A DNA stretch of 64,000 nt from Puniceicoccaceae bacterium (GCA_040224245.1 JBEGIR010000073.1:56304-120303); one strand, 5' to 3'; shown: positions 9,176-18,487, counted from the stretch's first letter. Notes: generated by a model not told the origin, from the letters alone. Program-made: numbers and translations.

Positions 9176-10439
9176 GGCAGGCGAGGGTTCCCCCCACCAA
9201 GGCTCGGGGAGCAAGCCAGCTGAGATCAGCTCGCCGATCAGGTGCCAGCGTCGATATGCCCGCAATCTGGATACCGATCGATGCAAAGTTTGCAAAACCA
9301 CACAAGGCATAGGTCATGATGACCAGACTCTTGGGATCCTGCATGACACCTTCACGCATCGCCTGTCCCATGTTCAGATAGGCGACAAATTCATTCAGCA
9401 CGAGCTTTTCTCCCAACAGGCGACCCGCGTTCAGCAGCTCACTGGGATGAACCCCCATCAACCACGCAACAGGCGAAAAAACCCACGCAAACCCCCATTC
9501 CAGCGATAGCGATGCATGCGCACCCTTGCTTGTTTGTTCAATCCAGGCATCCAGTCCTGTCCATCCCCCAATACTCCAACTGAGCATGGCATTGATCATG
9601 GGAATGAATGAGGTGAACACGATCAGGATCGCTGCAATGATGAGGGCAAGCTGCAACCCCTGTGCCGTACCACGCGTGGCGGCGTCAAAAACGTTGCTGC
9701 CCAGCTCTTCCTTGCTGACGTTAAACTCCCGGGTATAGGCATCCTGCTCCGGAACCATCAGCTTGGAAAAGACGATCGCCGCGGGGGCCGAGAGAATGGA
9801 GGCCGTGATCAGATGACGGGCAAACAACACATTCTGCGTTCCATCATCACCGCCGAGAAAGGTGATGTAGGCAACCATGACTCCTCCAGCAATGGTCGCC
9901 ATGCCGCCCGTCATCATCGCACACAATTCACTGCGCGTCATGTTGCTGATGTAGGGACGAACCATGAGCGGAGCCTCGGTTTGCCCCACAAACACATTAG
10001 CGGCAACGGCAAAACTCTCTGCTCCCGAGAGGCGCATCACTTTGTTCATCAACCAGGCAAAACCCCGAATCACCAGCGGCAAAATCCCGAGATAGAACAA
10101 CACCGTCGAAATGGCGGAAAAGAAGATAATCGAAGGCAGCACTCGAAATGCAAAGACCGCTCCGGTGCTTTCCGCATTGTCCACAAAACTCCCAAAAATG
10201 AAACGTCCACCCTCCTGGGAAAACGCAAGCAGCTGCACCACTCCTTTTGCGATCCACTCGATCACCGCTGCAGGACCCGAAACCTTGAGAAACAGAACTG
10301 CAAGCACCAACTGCAGCAGCACTCCCCCTGCCACCAGCTTCCAATCGATGCGTCGCCGATCACTGCTCATCATCCAGGCGATCACCAGAAAAACCAATAC
10401 CCCCAATACCGCCCGCAAAACATCCATCATGGGTCGCAT
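9138..10439 (-). CDS. Concentrative nucleoside transporter (CNT/NupC family)
   Basis: Ion-coupled nucleoside uptake across the inner membrane. The 433-residue protein (start MRPMMDVLRA at 10439; GTG- or ATG-initiated variants are possible) has about ten hydrophobic helices. It carries the CNT signatures GQTEAPL and NEFVAY, which form the nucleoside and sodium sites in this family, plus the N-terminal NupC domain and a Gate domain. Specificity for purines or pyrimidines cannot be told. It could feed the salvage enzyme encoded by apt (inference). Confidence 0.92.
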   Translation of the reverse strand: MRPMMDVLRAVLGVLVFLVIAWMMSSDRRRIDWKLVAGGVLLQLVLAVLFLKVSGPAAVIEWIAKGVVQLLAFSQEGGRFIFGSFVDNAESTGAVFAFRVLPSIIFFSAISTVLFYLGILPLVIRGFAWLMNKVMRLSGAESFAVAANVFVGQTEAPLMVRPYISNMTRSELCAMMTGGMATIAGGVMVAYITFLGGDDGTQNVLFARHLITASILSAPAAIVFSKLMVPEQDAYTREFNVSKEELGSNVFDAATRGTAQGLQLALIIAAILIVFTSFIPMINAMLSWSIGGWTGLDAWIEQTSKGAHASLSLEWGFAWVFSPVAWLMGVHPSELLNAGRLLGEKLVLNEFVAYLNMGQAMREGVMQDPKSLVIMTYALCGFANFASIGIQIAGISTLAPDRRADLSWLAPRALVGGTLACLMTGCLAGLFWA

Positions 10440-10569
10440 TCCATAATGAACCTCAATGCAATTGACCAGCACTTTGTTCGCACAGAGCGAGTTTCAGCCC
10501 CTTCATCTGTTGAAGATCACCTCGCAGAAATTTTGAAGGGTTTTACCTCAGTCCGGTTTAACACGATGC

Positions 10570-11043
10570 ATGAGCCACTTCCTTCGCACCATTCCCATCC
10601 TCTGCATCCTTTCAGCCCTTGTGATGCTGAGTGCATGCACGACAGCTCCTGCACCCACACCTGGCTCCGATCTTTCCTCCACCCCTGCTTCAACGCCTTT
10701 CAATCGAATTGATGCCTCCCAGCTGCAAAAGGGTATGGCCGTTGATAGCGTCACTGCAGTCCTGGGATCACCCACAAAAATCGAATCCTTTGAACGCGAG
10801 GGGAAAACCTTTGAAATACGGGAATACCGTCGCCGCTTCAGCCAATTTCAAGGCACCGAGGCAACCGGACTGGAACGCATTCCCTACATCGATCCCGTTA
10901 CAGGAGAAGAGCGCGAGGAGTTGGCACCTGTCATGCAAAATGCAACAGTCAATCTGGTAGAGGTCACGGAACTGCTGTTGCATGAAGGAGTCTTGCTCGA
11001 GTGGAAACAAAATCTCTTCAAACTCGGAACTTCCTACCAATAA
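10570..11043 (+). CDS. Lipoprotein with an SmpA/BamE-like fold (tentative)
   Basis: A 157-residue exported lipoprotein: hydrophobic n/h region, lipobox LSAC with the lipidated cysteine at residue 23, then a Pro/Thr/Ser-rich linker (24-44). The segment LQKGMAVDSVTAVLGSPTK followed by a strand resembles the small SmpA/OmlA (BamE-like) repeat, where a short helix pair precedes a beta strand. The remainder is unassigned. BamE function is not implied. It is transcribed away from the CNT gene. Confidence 0.65.
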   Translation: MSHFLRTIPILCILSALVMLSACTTAPAPTPGSDLSSTPASTPFNRIDASQLQKGMAVDSVTAVLGSPTKIESFEREGKTFEIREYRRRFSQFQGTEATGLERIPYIDPVTGEEREELAPVMQNATVNLVEVTELLLHEGVLLEWKQNLFKLGTSYQ

Positions 11044-11143
11044 CACCGCAGACGACTCGCTCCACCCAAGTATCGGACTCAAGGCAATTTCACTTGAACC
11101 TGACAGGCCAGTTCGTTAGGCAAACCCCTAACCCTCAACGCTC

Positions 11144-11236
11144 ATGGCCTTCAAACTCACTCCAACCGAAGCGCGCGCACTCAGCCTGCTGCTACTCATC
11201 CTCCTGCTCGCGCTGATCGGCAGTATCGTGTTCTGA
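11144..11236 (+). CDS. Putative 30-residue single-span membrane peptide
   Basis: Short frame ATG 11144 to TGA 11236, reading MAFKLTPTEARALSLLLLIL and then a hydrophobic end (LLALIGSIVF). It has a charged N-terminus followed by one 18-20-residue hydrophobic helix. It sits about 100 bp after the lipoprotein gene on the same strand. No obvious Shine-Dalgarno sequence is seen, and such short frames can arise by chance, so this is only a candidate. Confidence 0.35.
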   Translation: MAFKLTPTEARALSLLLLILLLALIGSIVF

Positions 11237-11256
11237 ACCGACCCGCTCCTTCGGCT

Positions 11257-11721
11257 TCACTCTCCGTCGAGCTTTCCTTTCATGTCATCCCAAGGAATAT
11301 CGTTGCCCGTGCGGCAGATAAGAACCGGTTCCTTTGTTTTGACCCACACCTTGTGCTCCTTGTGAAACTTGGCAGACACCACCTCGCACGACTCTGCAAT
11401 GGTTTTGACAGGATAGCGACGCCCTTTCGGAGTGACATTAAAATCGTAGGCACTGCGGGTCAGACGTTCCTCCGTCACATACGGACTGTCTTCTTCCGGT
11501 ATCTGCAATACCCAACCCGTAAAGTCCTTTCCTTCGAGTTCGCCAGCGGGATCCGATATCAGCACGACAAACTGTTTCTTGACCGGAGGTGGTTTTTCTT
11601 CGGTCTCCTTCTGGATGCGCACTTCCTCCTCCAGTTCGTTGATAATGGAAGCCACCTGACGCGTATCAAATTCCCGCCGCTGAAGGATCATTTTCACCAG
11701 ATCGATGTCTACTTTTGCCAT
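11257..11721 (-). CDS. Conserved hypothetical protein (154 aa)
   Basis: Not recognised. It is soluble, acidic and charged. An N-terminal helical segment (MAKVDIDLVKMILQRREFDT and on to about residue 40, then an EEE/KETEEKPPP linker) is followed by a beta-rich domain from about residue 49 (QFVVLISDPAGELEGKDF). No signal peptide or transmembrane segment is present. The clear ATG, intact length and low-repeat composition support a real gene. It lies alone between the convergent small reading frame and the GreA-like gene. Confidence 0.7.
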   Translation of the reverse strand: MAKVDIDLVKMILQRREFDTRQVASIINELEEEVRIQKETEEKPPPVKKQFVVLISDPAGELEGKDFTGWVLQIPEEDSPYVTEERLTRSAYDFNVTPKGRRYPVKTIAESCEVVSAKFHKEHKVWVKTKEPVLICRTGNDIPWDDMKGKLDGE

Positions 11722-11830
11722 GGTCGCTACTATGGCACGGAATTTCCGGCATTGCCAAGTCCTTCCTTTGTCCTGGAGTGATCACTTTAGTCACGCCAGC
11801 TTCACCAGCATCAAACGCACAGGTTTCCCA

Positions 11831-12298
11831 TCAACACAAATCTTCTATAAACGCCTCTGTCCCATTCGGCAGGAGCACTGATTCACCCACCATGCGCCCA
11901 ACCAGCTGCCGCGCGATCGGACTCTGTGCGGTGATGACCGTTACCACCTTGCCGTCCACCTCAACACTCAATCCTCCGGAAGCAGTTGATAGGAAATACC
12001 AGTTCGCCGCGTCGGCCAGTTTCAAGGAAAAAAGGGCACCTGATTCAATGCGTCGACACTGTGCCATCGCATCCCGATGGGTCGTCCAAACCTGGATTGC
12101 GTTACCGACCTCAAGCACTTGCGCCCCTTGACCAGCCGCGAGATAGGAGGCTTCAAGCCCCTGAGTGTCCCATTTGGAGTCAGCTCGTGATTCTTCGTGG
12201 GTGGCGTACTCCGCTGCCTCACGTGAAGCTCCGCGAACCAGATCGAGTTGATTCATCAATTCGGCAAGCACTGCCTCAATCACTGCATGTTTATTCAT
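11831..12298 (-). CDS. GreA/GreB C-terminal-domain-like protein
   Basis: 155 residues. The C-terminal half contains a segment like the GreA/Rnk FKBP-like domain: VITAQSPIARQLVGRMVGESVLLPNG (about 121-146) corresponds to the SPIGRALLGK..GD.V motif that docks on the RNA polymerase secondary channel rim. The N-terminal half is helical with AEYATHEESRADSKWDTQGL, but it is not the long coiled coil of GreA. A role in modulating RNA polymerase is plausible but unproven. No operon partner is evident. Confidence 0.6.
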   Translation of the reverse strand: MNKHAVIEAVLAELMNQLDLVRGASREAAEYATHEESRADSKWDTQGLEASYLAAGQGAQVLEVGNAIQVWTTHRDAMAQCRRIESGALFSLKLADAANWYFLSTASGGLSVEVDGKVVTVITAQSPIARQLVGRMVGESVLLPNGTEAFIEDLC

Positions 12299-12410
12299 TG
12301 CTGTTCCAGCCAGAGAGAATCGAAAATCCAGTGCTTACAACTTTTCCACCTGTGTGACCACAATTTTCAGTGATCCGAATCGAAAGGATTCTCTGCCAGG
12401 CTTCGCAGCT

Positions 12411-12623
12411 TCATGCACGACTGTCGAGCTTCCCCCCGATTCCTTGCGGCAATACATTACCATCGGGTGAATACAGTCCGGCAACATCGGCAGTCGCCTC
12501 AATCAACTCGAGCAGCCCCTGCTTCGAAAGCTCATTCTGTTTCACCATCTTTGCAGTGACATCAAGTCGTTGAACGGCTGCCTGATGTTGCACCAGATTG
12601 ATCGCGACTGCAGTAGCATCCAT
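12411..12623 (-). CDS. YjfB-like small protein (putative motility protein family)
   Basis: A 70-residue protein starting MDATAVAINLVQHQAAVQRL. The pattern of a short N-terminal helix, a Lys/Gln-rich middle (DVTAKMVKQNEL) and a variable Gly/Pro tail resembles the YjfB family (PF14070), named for occurrence near motility genes. No flagellar gene is nearby, so the role is open. The assignment rests on overall resemblance only. Confidence 0.5.
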   Translation of the reverse strand: MDATAVAINLVQHQAAVQRLDVTAKMVKQNELSKQGLLELIEATADVAGLYSPDGNVLPQGIGGKLDSRA

Positions 12624-12749
12624 GCCTTGAGCATCGGCACTGCAGTGCGAAACTTAAGCGAATGTTGATTCGCCATGCCTCCAACCTGCGCAAACGCAAA
12701 TCCATCAAACCGCGTCGCGCGAAAGCGGATTCAACTCAGGCAAGCTCGA

Positions 12750-13349
12750 TCAATACTTGATGGCGCAGCCGTAGGCTGCCGTTGTGTGTGGGTCTACCGT
12801 TTTTCCGGACTGATGCGCTTTCCACGCATTCCAGACGTAGCTCTCCGCTTTCTCAATGTCGGAATGCCGCACAGAACTGATGCTGTCGATAGCACCCTGA
12901 TAGATGAGAGTGCCCTGCGGGTCGATCACATACATGTGGGGAGTTGTTCGGGCCGCGTAGGCCTTGCCAATCTCACCTGACGCATCCAGCACAATGTGGG
13001 TGGCGTTCGATCCCACCGATTTCGCCTTCTCATTTGCATCTTCGGGTGACTGATATCCCTGCTTGCCCTTCGCAGAAGAAACCACGGACAGCCAGACCAC
13101 ACCTTCTGCCGTCATTTTCTTCTGAAGGCTTGGCATGTTGCCTGAGTCGTAGTGCTTTTTGACAAACGGACATCCATGGTTAAGCCATTCGAGCACAACA
13201 TATTTGCCCTTCAAATCCGAGAGCGATACAGTTTCACCGTTTGACGTTTTTCCGGTAAAATCAGGAGCAGACTCGCCGGAAACCGGAGCCGCAACCGCAG
13301 TTGTGATCATCAATGCAATCGAAGTAAAAAGTAGGATCGTTTTTTTCAT
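12750..13349 (-). CDS. Exported thioredoxin-fold (AhpC/TSA, redoxin) protein
   Basis: 199 residues with a signal peptide (MKKTILLFTSIALMITTAVA, about residues 1-20). A redoxin domain follows: APDFTGKTSNGETVSLSDLK (28-47) and the active-site region WLNHGCPFVKKHYDSG with a single Cys60. A second cysteine, Cys196, sits in the C-terminal YGCAIKY. The fold motif TTPHMYVIDPQG with the cis-Pro is present. The single N-terminal Cys in GCP rather than CxxC suggests a peroxiredoxin-like or resolving-Cys mechanism in the periplasm. Confidence 0.85.
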   Translation of the reverse strand: MKKTILLFTSIALMITTAVAAPVSGESAPDFTGKTSNGETVSLSDLKGKYVVLEWLNHGCPFVKKHYDSGNMPSLQKKMTAEGVVWLSVVSSAKGKQGYQSPEDANEKAKSVGSNATHIVLDASGEIGKAYAARTTPHMYVIDPQGTLIYQGAIDSISSVRHSDIEKAESYVWNAWKAHQSGKTVDPHTTAAYGCAIKY

Positions 13350-13489
13350 GGTATTGCTGGGTGGTTAAGCATTCGTGTCAGACAGAACGAAAAAGCTTTG
13401 AAATAGATTTCAAATTCTCCAACCATCCTTTGTTCCGATTTCCACTACCGCACTGCTGCCAAAGCGCAAAATCGCCACCAACCCACGAC

Positions 13490-14272
13490 ATGAGCCAATC
13501 CATCAACGATCTTTGGAATACGCTGCAAGGCGAAGCAAAGGCCACAGTAAAACAGGAGCCTGCACTCGCGCCGTGGCTGAACTCCCGACTACTCCGTTAC
13601 ACGTCCCTCTCCGAAGCCATTGCAAGTAATCTCTCTGAAAAGCTGAATTTCCTGCGCGACGAGCAAAACTATCTCTACCACGTCTTTCGCCACGCGCTCG
13701 ATGAAAACGAACACATTCTCGAAAGCATCTGCGAGGATATTGTGGCAAACTTTGAGCGCGACCCCGCCTGCAAGAATCACTTCAACCCTCTGCTCAACTA
13801 CAAGGGATTCAAGGCGATCACCGGATACCGCATCGCCCACTCCGTGTGGAATTCCGGCCAGCGTGAACTTGCCCTGCACCTGCAAAGCCTGATCTCCGAA
13901 TTCTACGGAGTCGACATTCACCCGGCAGCCAAAATCGGAAAGGGCATCCTGCTCGATCACGCAACCGGATTTGTGGCAGGAGAAACCGCCGAAATCGGTG
14001 ACAACGTCTCCATCTTCCAGGGCGTGACCCTCGGAGGGACCGGAAAGGAAGAGGGTGACCGTCACCCCAAGGTAGAGTATGGTGTGCTGATTGGAGCTGG
14101 CGCCAAAATCCTGGGCAATATCCGCATCGGTCACTGCTCCAAAATCGGTGCCAACAGTGTGGTGCTGAACGATGTTCCGCCACGATCCACGGTTGTTGGA
14201 GTTCCCGGCAAAATCATCGGCACCAGCGAGGAGATCATGCCTTCCCGCAACGTGGACCACCGCATCTGCTGA
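13490..14272 (+). CDS. cysE: Serine O-acetyltransferase
   Basis: Makes O-acetylserine from serine and acetyl-CoA, committing serine to cysteine. The start MSQSINDLW at 13490 gives 260 residues; a longer frame from 13361 lacks family support. The helical N-terminal domain (about 1-130) is followed by the left-handed beta-helix of hexapeptide repeats. DIHPAAKIG, GKGILLDHATGFVAGETAEIG and the loop GGTGKEEGDRHP are the CysE signature regions. The trxB gene follows 63 bp downstream on the same strand, a thiol-metabolism neighbourhood. Confidence 0.95.
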   Translation: MSQSINDLWNTLQGEAKATVKQEPALAPWLNSRLLRYTSLSEAIASNLSEKLNFLRDEQNYLYHVFRHALDENEHILESICEDIVANFERDPACKNHFNPLLNYKGFKAITGYRIAHSVWNSGQRELALHLQSLISEFYGVDIHPAAKIGKGILLDHATGFVAGETAEIGDNVSIFQGVTLGGTGKEEGDRHPKVEYGVLIGAGAKILGNIRIGHCSKIGANSVVLNDVPPRSTVVGVPGKIIGTSEEIMPSRNVDHRIC

Positions 14273-14335
14273 GCCATTCGCTTTTCATTCCATTCTTGTT
14301 GACAATCCAACCGAACACCCAATCTACCTGTGCAT

Positions 14336-15286
14336 ATGCCTGAACCCAGCTCAGAAATCCAAGACGTCATCATTCTCGGCAGTGGATGCGCCGGCCTGAC
14401 CGCTGCCATCTACACTGGCCGCGCCAACCTGCGCCCGCTGATCATCGAAGGCAGCCAACCCGGCGGACAATTGACCACCACTTCCGAAGTGGAGAATTTT
14501 CCCGGCTTTCCCGAGGGGGTCGATGGATACCTTCTCATGGACAACCTGCGCAAGCAGGCAACGCGCTTTGACGCAACCTTCACCAACGATGTTGTGGAAA
14601 AGGTGGAACTGGACGGCGATCTCAAGGTCTTAACCTCCGCCACCAAATCTTATCGCACCCGCAGTCTGATCATTGCCACTGGAGCTTCACCCCGCCTGCT
14701 CAGCATTCCCGGAGAGAAAGAAATGTATGGGGGCAAGGGTGTCACAACCTGCGCAACCTGCGATGGCGCATTTTATCGAAACATGGATGTGGCCGTCATT
14801 GGCGGGGGTGACTCCGCCTGCGAAGAGGCCCTCTTTCTGACGCGCTTTTGCTCCAAGGTTTACCTCGTTCACCGACGTGATGAGCTGCGCGCCTCCAAGA
14901 TCATGGCCGACCGGGCCACCCAGCATCCCAAGATCGAAATGGTCTGGAACACCGTGCCAACAGAGGTAATTCCCGACGACGCAGGCCTGGTCTGCGGCAT
15001 CCGCACCCGGGATACCGTTTCCGGAAAAACCGGAGAGATCGCGATCAAGGGTCTGTTCATCGCCATCGGACACATTCCCAACACTGCTGCGGTAGCGACG
15101 TTGTTACCGACCGACGACCTGGGTTATCTGATTCCCGAATCGGGAAGTCAGGTTCGGACCCAAATCCCGGGAGTCTACGTCGCCGGTGACTGCGCAGATC
15201 ATGTGTACCGGCAGGCAATCACTGCAGCCGGAATGGGTTGTCAAGCCGCTATCGAAGCCGAGCGCTGGCTGGCCGAACAGGAATAA
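14336..15286 (+). CDS. trxB: Thioredoxin-disulfide reductase
   Basis: NADPH- and FAD-dependent reduction of thioredoxin. The 316 residues start at ATG 14336; a GTG two codons upstream is less likely. It shows the FAD motif [12 protein letters not shown] (about 13-24), the redox-active CATC at 139-142, the NADPH motif [11 protein letters not shown] (154-164) and the C-terminal [16 protein letters not shown] site. The length is typical of low-molecular-weight TrxB. Confidence 0.95.
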   Translation: MPEPSSEIQDVIILGSGCAGLTAAIYTGRANLRPLIIEGSQPGGQLTTTSEVENFPGFPEGVDGYLLMDNLRKQATRFDATFTNDVVEKVELDGDLKVLTSATKSYRTRSLIIATGASPRLLSIPGEKEMYGGKGVTTCATCDGAFYRNMDVAVIGGGDSACEEALFLTRFCSKVYLVHRRDELRASKIMADRATQHPKIEMVWNTVPTEVIPDDAGLVCGIRTRDTVSGKTGEIAIKGLFIAIGHIPNTAAVATLLPTDDLGYLIPESGSQVRTQIPGVYVAGDCADHVYRQAITAAGMGCQAAIEAERWLAEQE

Positions 15287-15332
15287 TTCCAACCCGACGG
15301 CGAGCACCTGACATTCCATCCCACTTCTCATC

Positions 15333-15761
15333 ATGGCTGTCCATCGCGAAACCCTCAACCCATCGACCCGTGGGCAGGGCACGTATGAACTGACACAGGA
15401 GCTGCAGCGCATCGTCGCCAGTTCTGGCATTCAGGAAGGTCTCGTGAACATTCACTGCCATCACACCAGCTGCAGTCTTGTGCTGATGGAGAATGCCGAC
15501 CCCTCGGCGCGGGATGACCTGCACGCCTTCATGCATCGGCTTGTGCCTGCAGACCTGCCTTATTTCACTCACACTTACGAAGGTCCCGATGACATGCCGA
15601 GCCACATCAAGATGGCACTGACTCGCAGCAACGAAACGCTTCCAGTTGCCGGAGGACGCGTGATGCTGGGCACATGGCAGGGCCTCTTTCTCTGGGAGCA
15701 CCGGGACGCCCCACAACGTCGACAGCTCACGGTTACGGTTCTGGGAGAATCTGATCGTTGA
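15333..15761 (+). CDS. yjbQ: YjbQ family (UPF0047) secondary thiamine-phosphate synthase
   Basis: 142 residues with the UPF0047 signature: the histidine-rich NIHCHHTSCSLVLMENAD (39-56), the HTYEGPDDMPSHIK region near 88, and the C-terminal GTWQGLFLWEHRD. Members can make thiamine phosphate at low rate and complement thiE, but their physiological role is debated. It sits in a same-strand run between trxB and trmB with short gaps (46 and 34 bp). Confidence 0.9.
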   Translation: MAVHRETLNPSTRGQGTYELTQELQRIVASSGIQEGLVNIHCHHTSCSLVLMENADPSARDDLHAFMHRLVPADLPYFTHTYEGPDDMPSHIKMALTRSNETLPVAGGRVMLGTWQGLFLWEHRDAPQRRQLTVTVLGESDR

Positions 15762-15795
15762 ATCCCGGTCGGCATCCCAACAATCCCGGTACCCG

Positions 15796-16428
15796 ATGAA
15801 TCATCCACCCGGCAACTCACCTGCATGTCTGGCACCCGGACAGCTCAAGGAACAGGAGAAACGTCGTGTCCGCCAACAGGAACTGCGCGAACGCTACAAG
15901 GATGTGCTGCCAGAGCTGTGCGGTGGACTGCTGGAGATTGGATGCGGACATGGACACTGGCTCACGGCCTACGCCGAGCAACATCCGGAACAGTTTTGCG
16001 TCGGGGTTGACCTGATCAACCGACGCATTCAGAAATCAACCACCAAGGCCGACAAGCGAGCGCTCCATAATATCCGTTTCATCAAGGCGGAGGCCATCGA
16101 GTGGCTCGAGGTGGTTCCCGACGGCATTGGAATTGACCGGGTGATGGTGCTTTTCCCAGATCCCTGGCCCAAAAAACGTCACCACAGACGACGCCTCATT
16201 CAAGCAGAATTCCTTGAGTTGCTGGCCGGAAAAATGGCTCCGGCTGGACAACTCTTCTTTCGCACGGATCACGAACCCTACTTTGACTGGGCACGCGAGG
16301 TCATCCACGAACACCCGCAATGGAAGCTCGACAGTGAATTCCACTGGCCACTCGAACAGAGCACCTATTTTCAGGAAATCATGGGTGCACACCAGTCCCT
16401 GTGCGCTACCGTCGTTCCACTCGCATAA
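15796..16428 (+). CDS. trmB: tRNA (guanine-N7-)-methyltransferase
   Basis: Methylates G46 in the tRNA variable loop using SAM. The 210-residue protein has the SAM-binding LEIGCGHGHWL at 46-56, GVDLINRRI (70-78), and the highly specific TrmB motif FPDPWPKKRHHRRR at 120-133. The later FFRTDHEPYFDWA matches the family. It is third in the yjbQ-trmB-aminopeptidase run. Confidence 0.95.
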   Translation: MNHPPGNSPACLAPGQLKEQEKRRVRQQELRERYKDVLPELCGGLLEIGCGHGHWLTAYAEQHPEQFCVGVDLINRRIQKSTTKADKRALHNIRFIKAEAIEWLEVVPDGIGIDRVMVLFPDPWPKKRHHRRRLIQAEFLELLAGKMAPAGQLFFRTDHEPYFDWAREVIHEHPQWKLDSEFHWPLEQSTYFQEIMGAHQSLCATVVPLA

Positions 16429-16598
16429 TTGCCTCAAACCTCAATCCTCAGCACCCATTCGTCCCTGCAAGTTCCAGAAGCCGTCCCACAGATTTTCGTG
16501 CTGCAGGATTGATTCCGCAGCCCTTCGTGCTCAGGATGAAGGTTTCCGTCGCACGCACGATATCAGACAGTCCTGACACTCTCGAACCGAATTCATTC

Positions 16599-17837
16599 AT
16601 GAGCCTGACAAACTTCGACCAACTACTCGATGCCTACGCCAATCTCGCAATCAAGGTGGGCGTCAACATCCAACCCGGACAGCGCTTGTTGATCCGGGCG
16701 CCGATCGAATCCGCCAATTTTGTTCGAAAGATGACCGAATGCGCCTATCGCGCAGGTTCACCTCTCGTTTCCGTGCTCTACAGCGACGATCAGCTCACCC
16801 TGAAGCGTTTTGAGAATGCGCCAACTGGCAGTTTTGAAACTTTCCCAGAGTGGGAGGCCGACGCGATGGTTGCCTGTGCAAAGCGCGGTGATGCCTTTAT
16901 CAAGGTCGCTGCCACCGACCCCGACCTGCTCAAGGATCAAAATCAGGATGATGTGGCCAGTGCAATCCGCTCCGCTCAGCGCCACATGGCTGAATACATG
17001 CAGTATCCGATGAGCGATGCCGTACCGTGGTTGGTGATTTCAGTCCCGGTCGCGCCGTGGGCAACCAAGGTGTTTCCCGAACTGGACGAAGCATCCGCCA
17101 TCGACCGTCTCTGGGAGGCGATGTTCAAAGCCTGCCGCGTCGATCAGCCCAATCCTGTCGATGCGTGGCGGCGCCACATCGCCGAACTCAAGGTGCGCTC
17201 GGATTACCTGAATGCAAAGGCCTATGACCGCCTGCACTATCGCGGAAACGGCACGGATATCGTGCTCGGACTACCCAGAGGACACATTTGGAAATCGGGT
17301 CAGAGCGTGGCCAAATCAGGAGTCACATTTGTCGCCAACCTTCCAACTGAAGAGGTGTTCACGATGGGGGACCGCAATCGTGCGGATGGGGTGGTGAAAT
17401 CCTCCAAACCCCTCAGCTACAGCGGGAACATCATCGACGACTTCACGCTCCGCTTCGAGAAGGGACGCGTTGTCGAGGCCACCGCCAAAAAGGGACAGGA
17501 TACGTTGCGCAAGTTGGTTGAAACCGACGAAGGTTCCGCCCGGCTTGGTGAAATTGCCCTCGTGCCGCACCGCTCACCCATTTCGGATTCGGGCATTCTG
17601 TACTACAATACGCTCTTTGATGAAAACGCTGCCAGCCACTTGGCACTGGGTCGCGCGTACCGCTTCAATCTCAAGGGCGGCAAGGAAATGTCGGATGCCG
17701 CATTTACCGAGGCAGGTGGCAACGACAGTCTGGTGCATGTCGATTTCATGATTGGGAATGAGACGCTGGATATCGACGGCATCCTGATGGATGGTGCGGT
17801 GGAACCCGTGATGCGTGCAGGCGCCTGGGCATTCTGA
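16599..17837 (+). CDS. Aminopeptidase, M29 (thermophilic metalloaminopeptidase) family
   Basis: Metal-dependent removal of N-terminal residues from peptides. The start MSLTNFDQLL gives 412 residues, the usual M29 length; the 66-codon in-frame extension to 16401 overlaps trmB and is unlikely. Visible features are VGVNIQPGQRLLIRAP in the N-terminal domain, NLPTEEVFT (about 247-255, containing a predicted metal ligand) and LYYNTLFDENAASHLALG near 340-356 with further ligands. It is cytoplasmic, with no signal. Confidence 0.92.
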   Translation: MSLTNFDQLLDAYANLAIKVGVNIQPGQRLLIRAPIESANFVRKMTECAYRAGSPLVSVLYSDDQLTLKRFENAPTGSFETFPEWEADAMVACAKRGDAFIKVAATDPDLLKDQNQDDVASAIRSAQRHMAEYMQYPMSDAVPWLVISVPVAPWATKVFPELDEASAIDRLWEAMFKACRVDQPNPVDAWRRHIAELKVRSDYLNAKAYDRLHYRGNGTDIVLGLPRGHIWKSGQSVAKSGVTFVANLPTEEVFTMGDRNRADGVVKSSKPLSYSGNIIDDFTLRFEKGRVVEATAKKGQDTLRKLVETDEGSARLGEIALVPHRSPISDSGILYYNTLFDENAASHLALGRAYRFNLKGGKEMSDAAFTEAGGNDSLVHVDFMIGNETLDIDGILMDGAVEPVMRAGAWAF

Positions 17838-17873
17838 ATTTTTTCTAATAACGCCCAGAAGCATTTGAAATCA

Positions 17874-17892
17874 GAACGCTCTTGCGTTCGTT
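17874..17892 (+). terminator. Possible terminator after the M29 aminopeptidase gene
   Basis: Perfect 6-bp hairpin GAACGC (17874-17879) / GCGTTC (17884-17889) with a TCTT loop, followed by GTTTG. It lies 37 bp past the stop. The short stem and weak T run make this uncertain. Confidence 0.35.
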
Positions 17893-17954
17893 TGCGTAAC
17901 TGAAACATCACATCGCCGGGTCACGGCATTTGTTAACTCGAAATCCACTACCAT

Positions 17955-18446
17955 ATGAAACTTACCCTTATCAAACCCTCTGCCCTCTTGATCGCAGTTG
18001 CTGCATTTGCGATTTCCGCTGCCACTGCAAGTGCTTGCGAAGCCAGTAAGGTCGCCAAGGCTGAAGGTTGCTCGGCAGCCAAGGTAACCGAAGTTGCCAA
18101 AGCTGAAAAATGCGCCTCAACTAAAGTAGCAAAAGCCGGTGACTGCGCGTCAACTGATGTTGCCAAGGCAAGTGCTTGCGCAAAGACTGAGGTAGCCAAG
18201 GCTGGAGATTGTGCAAAAGCGTGCGCAAAGACCGAAGTAGCGAAGGCTGAAGACTGCGCAAAAGCCTGTGCATCCACTGAAGTTGCGAAGGCCAGTGATT
18301 GTGCAAAGTCCGAAGTTGCCAAGGCTGAAAAAGCAAAGCCGGCATGCTGCGGAGCCGCAGTGACTGAAGTCGCTGAAGCAGACGCAAAGAGCGCCAAGAA
18401 AGCAGGATGCTGCAGCTCGAAGAGCAAGCAGGCCAGTGATGCCTGA
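17955..18446 (+). CDS. Secreted cysteine/alanine/lysine repeat protein
   Basis: 163 residues. A signal peptide (MKLTLIKPSALLIAVAAFAI and on, cleavage after TASA near residue 27) is followed almost entirely by repeats of about 11 residues with the pattern C-A-[KS]-[TS]-x-V-A-K-A-x-[DA]. Two units are lengthened to 15 residues by an extra DCAKA. The mature part has 14 cysteines, including CC pairs near the C-terminus (PACCG, GCCSS), and is rich in Lys and Glu. No domain is recognised; metal or thiol chemistry in the envelope is a guess. It is monocistronic with a strong terminator 40 bp downstream, which argues for a real expressed gene. Confidence 0.8.
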   Translation: MKLTLIKPSALLIAVAAFAISAATASACEASKVAKAEGCSAAKVTEVAKAEKCASTKVAKAGDCASTDVAKASACAKTEVAKAGDCAKACAKTEVAKAEDCAKACASTEVAKASDCAKSEVAKAEKAKPACCGAAVTEVAEADAKSAKKAGCCSSKSKQASDA

Positions 18447-18487
18447 GTCCTGTGACGGACCACATTGATTTTTGGATCAATTCCCAA

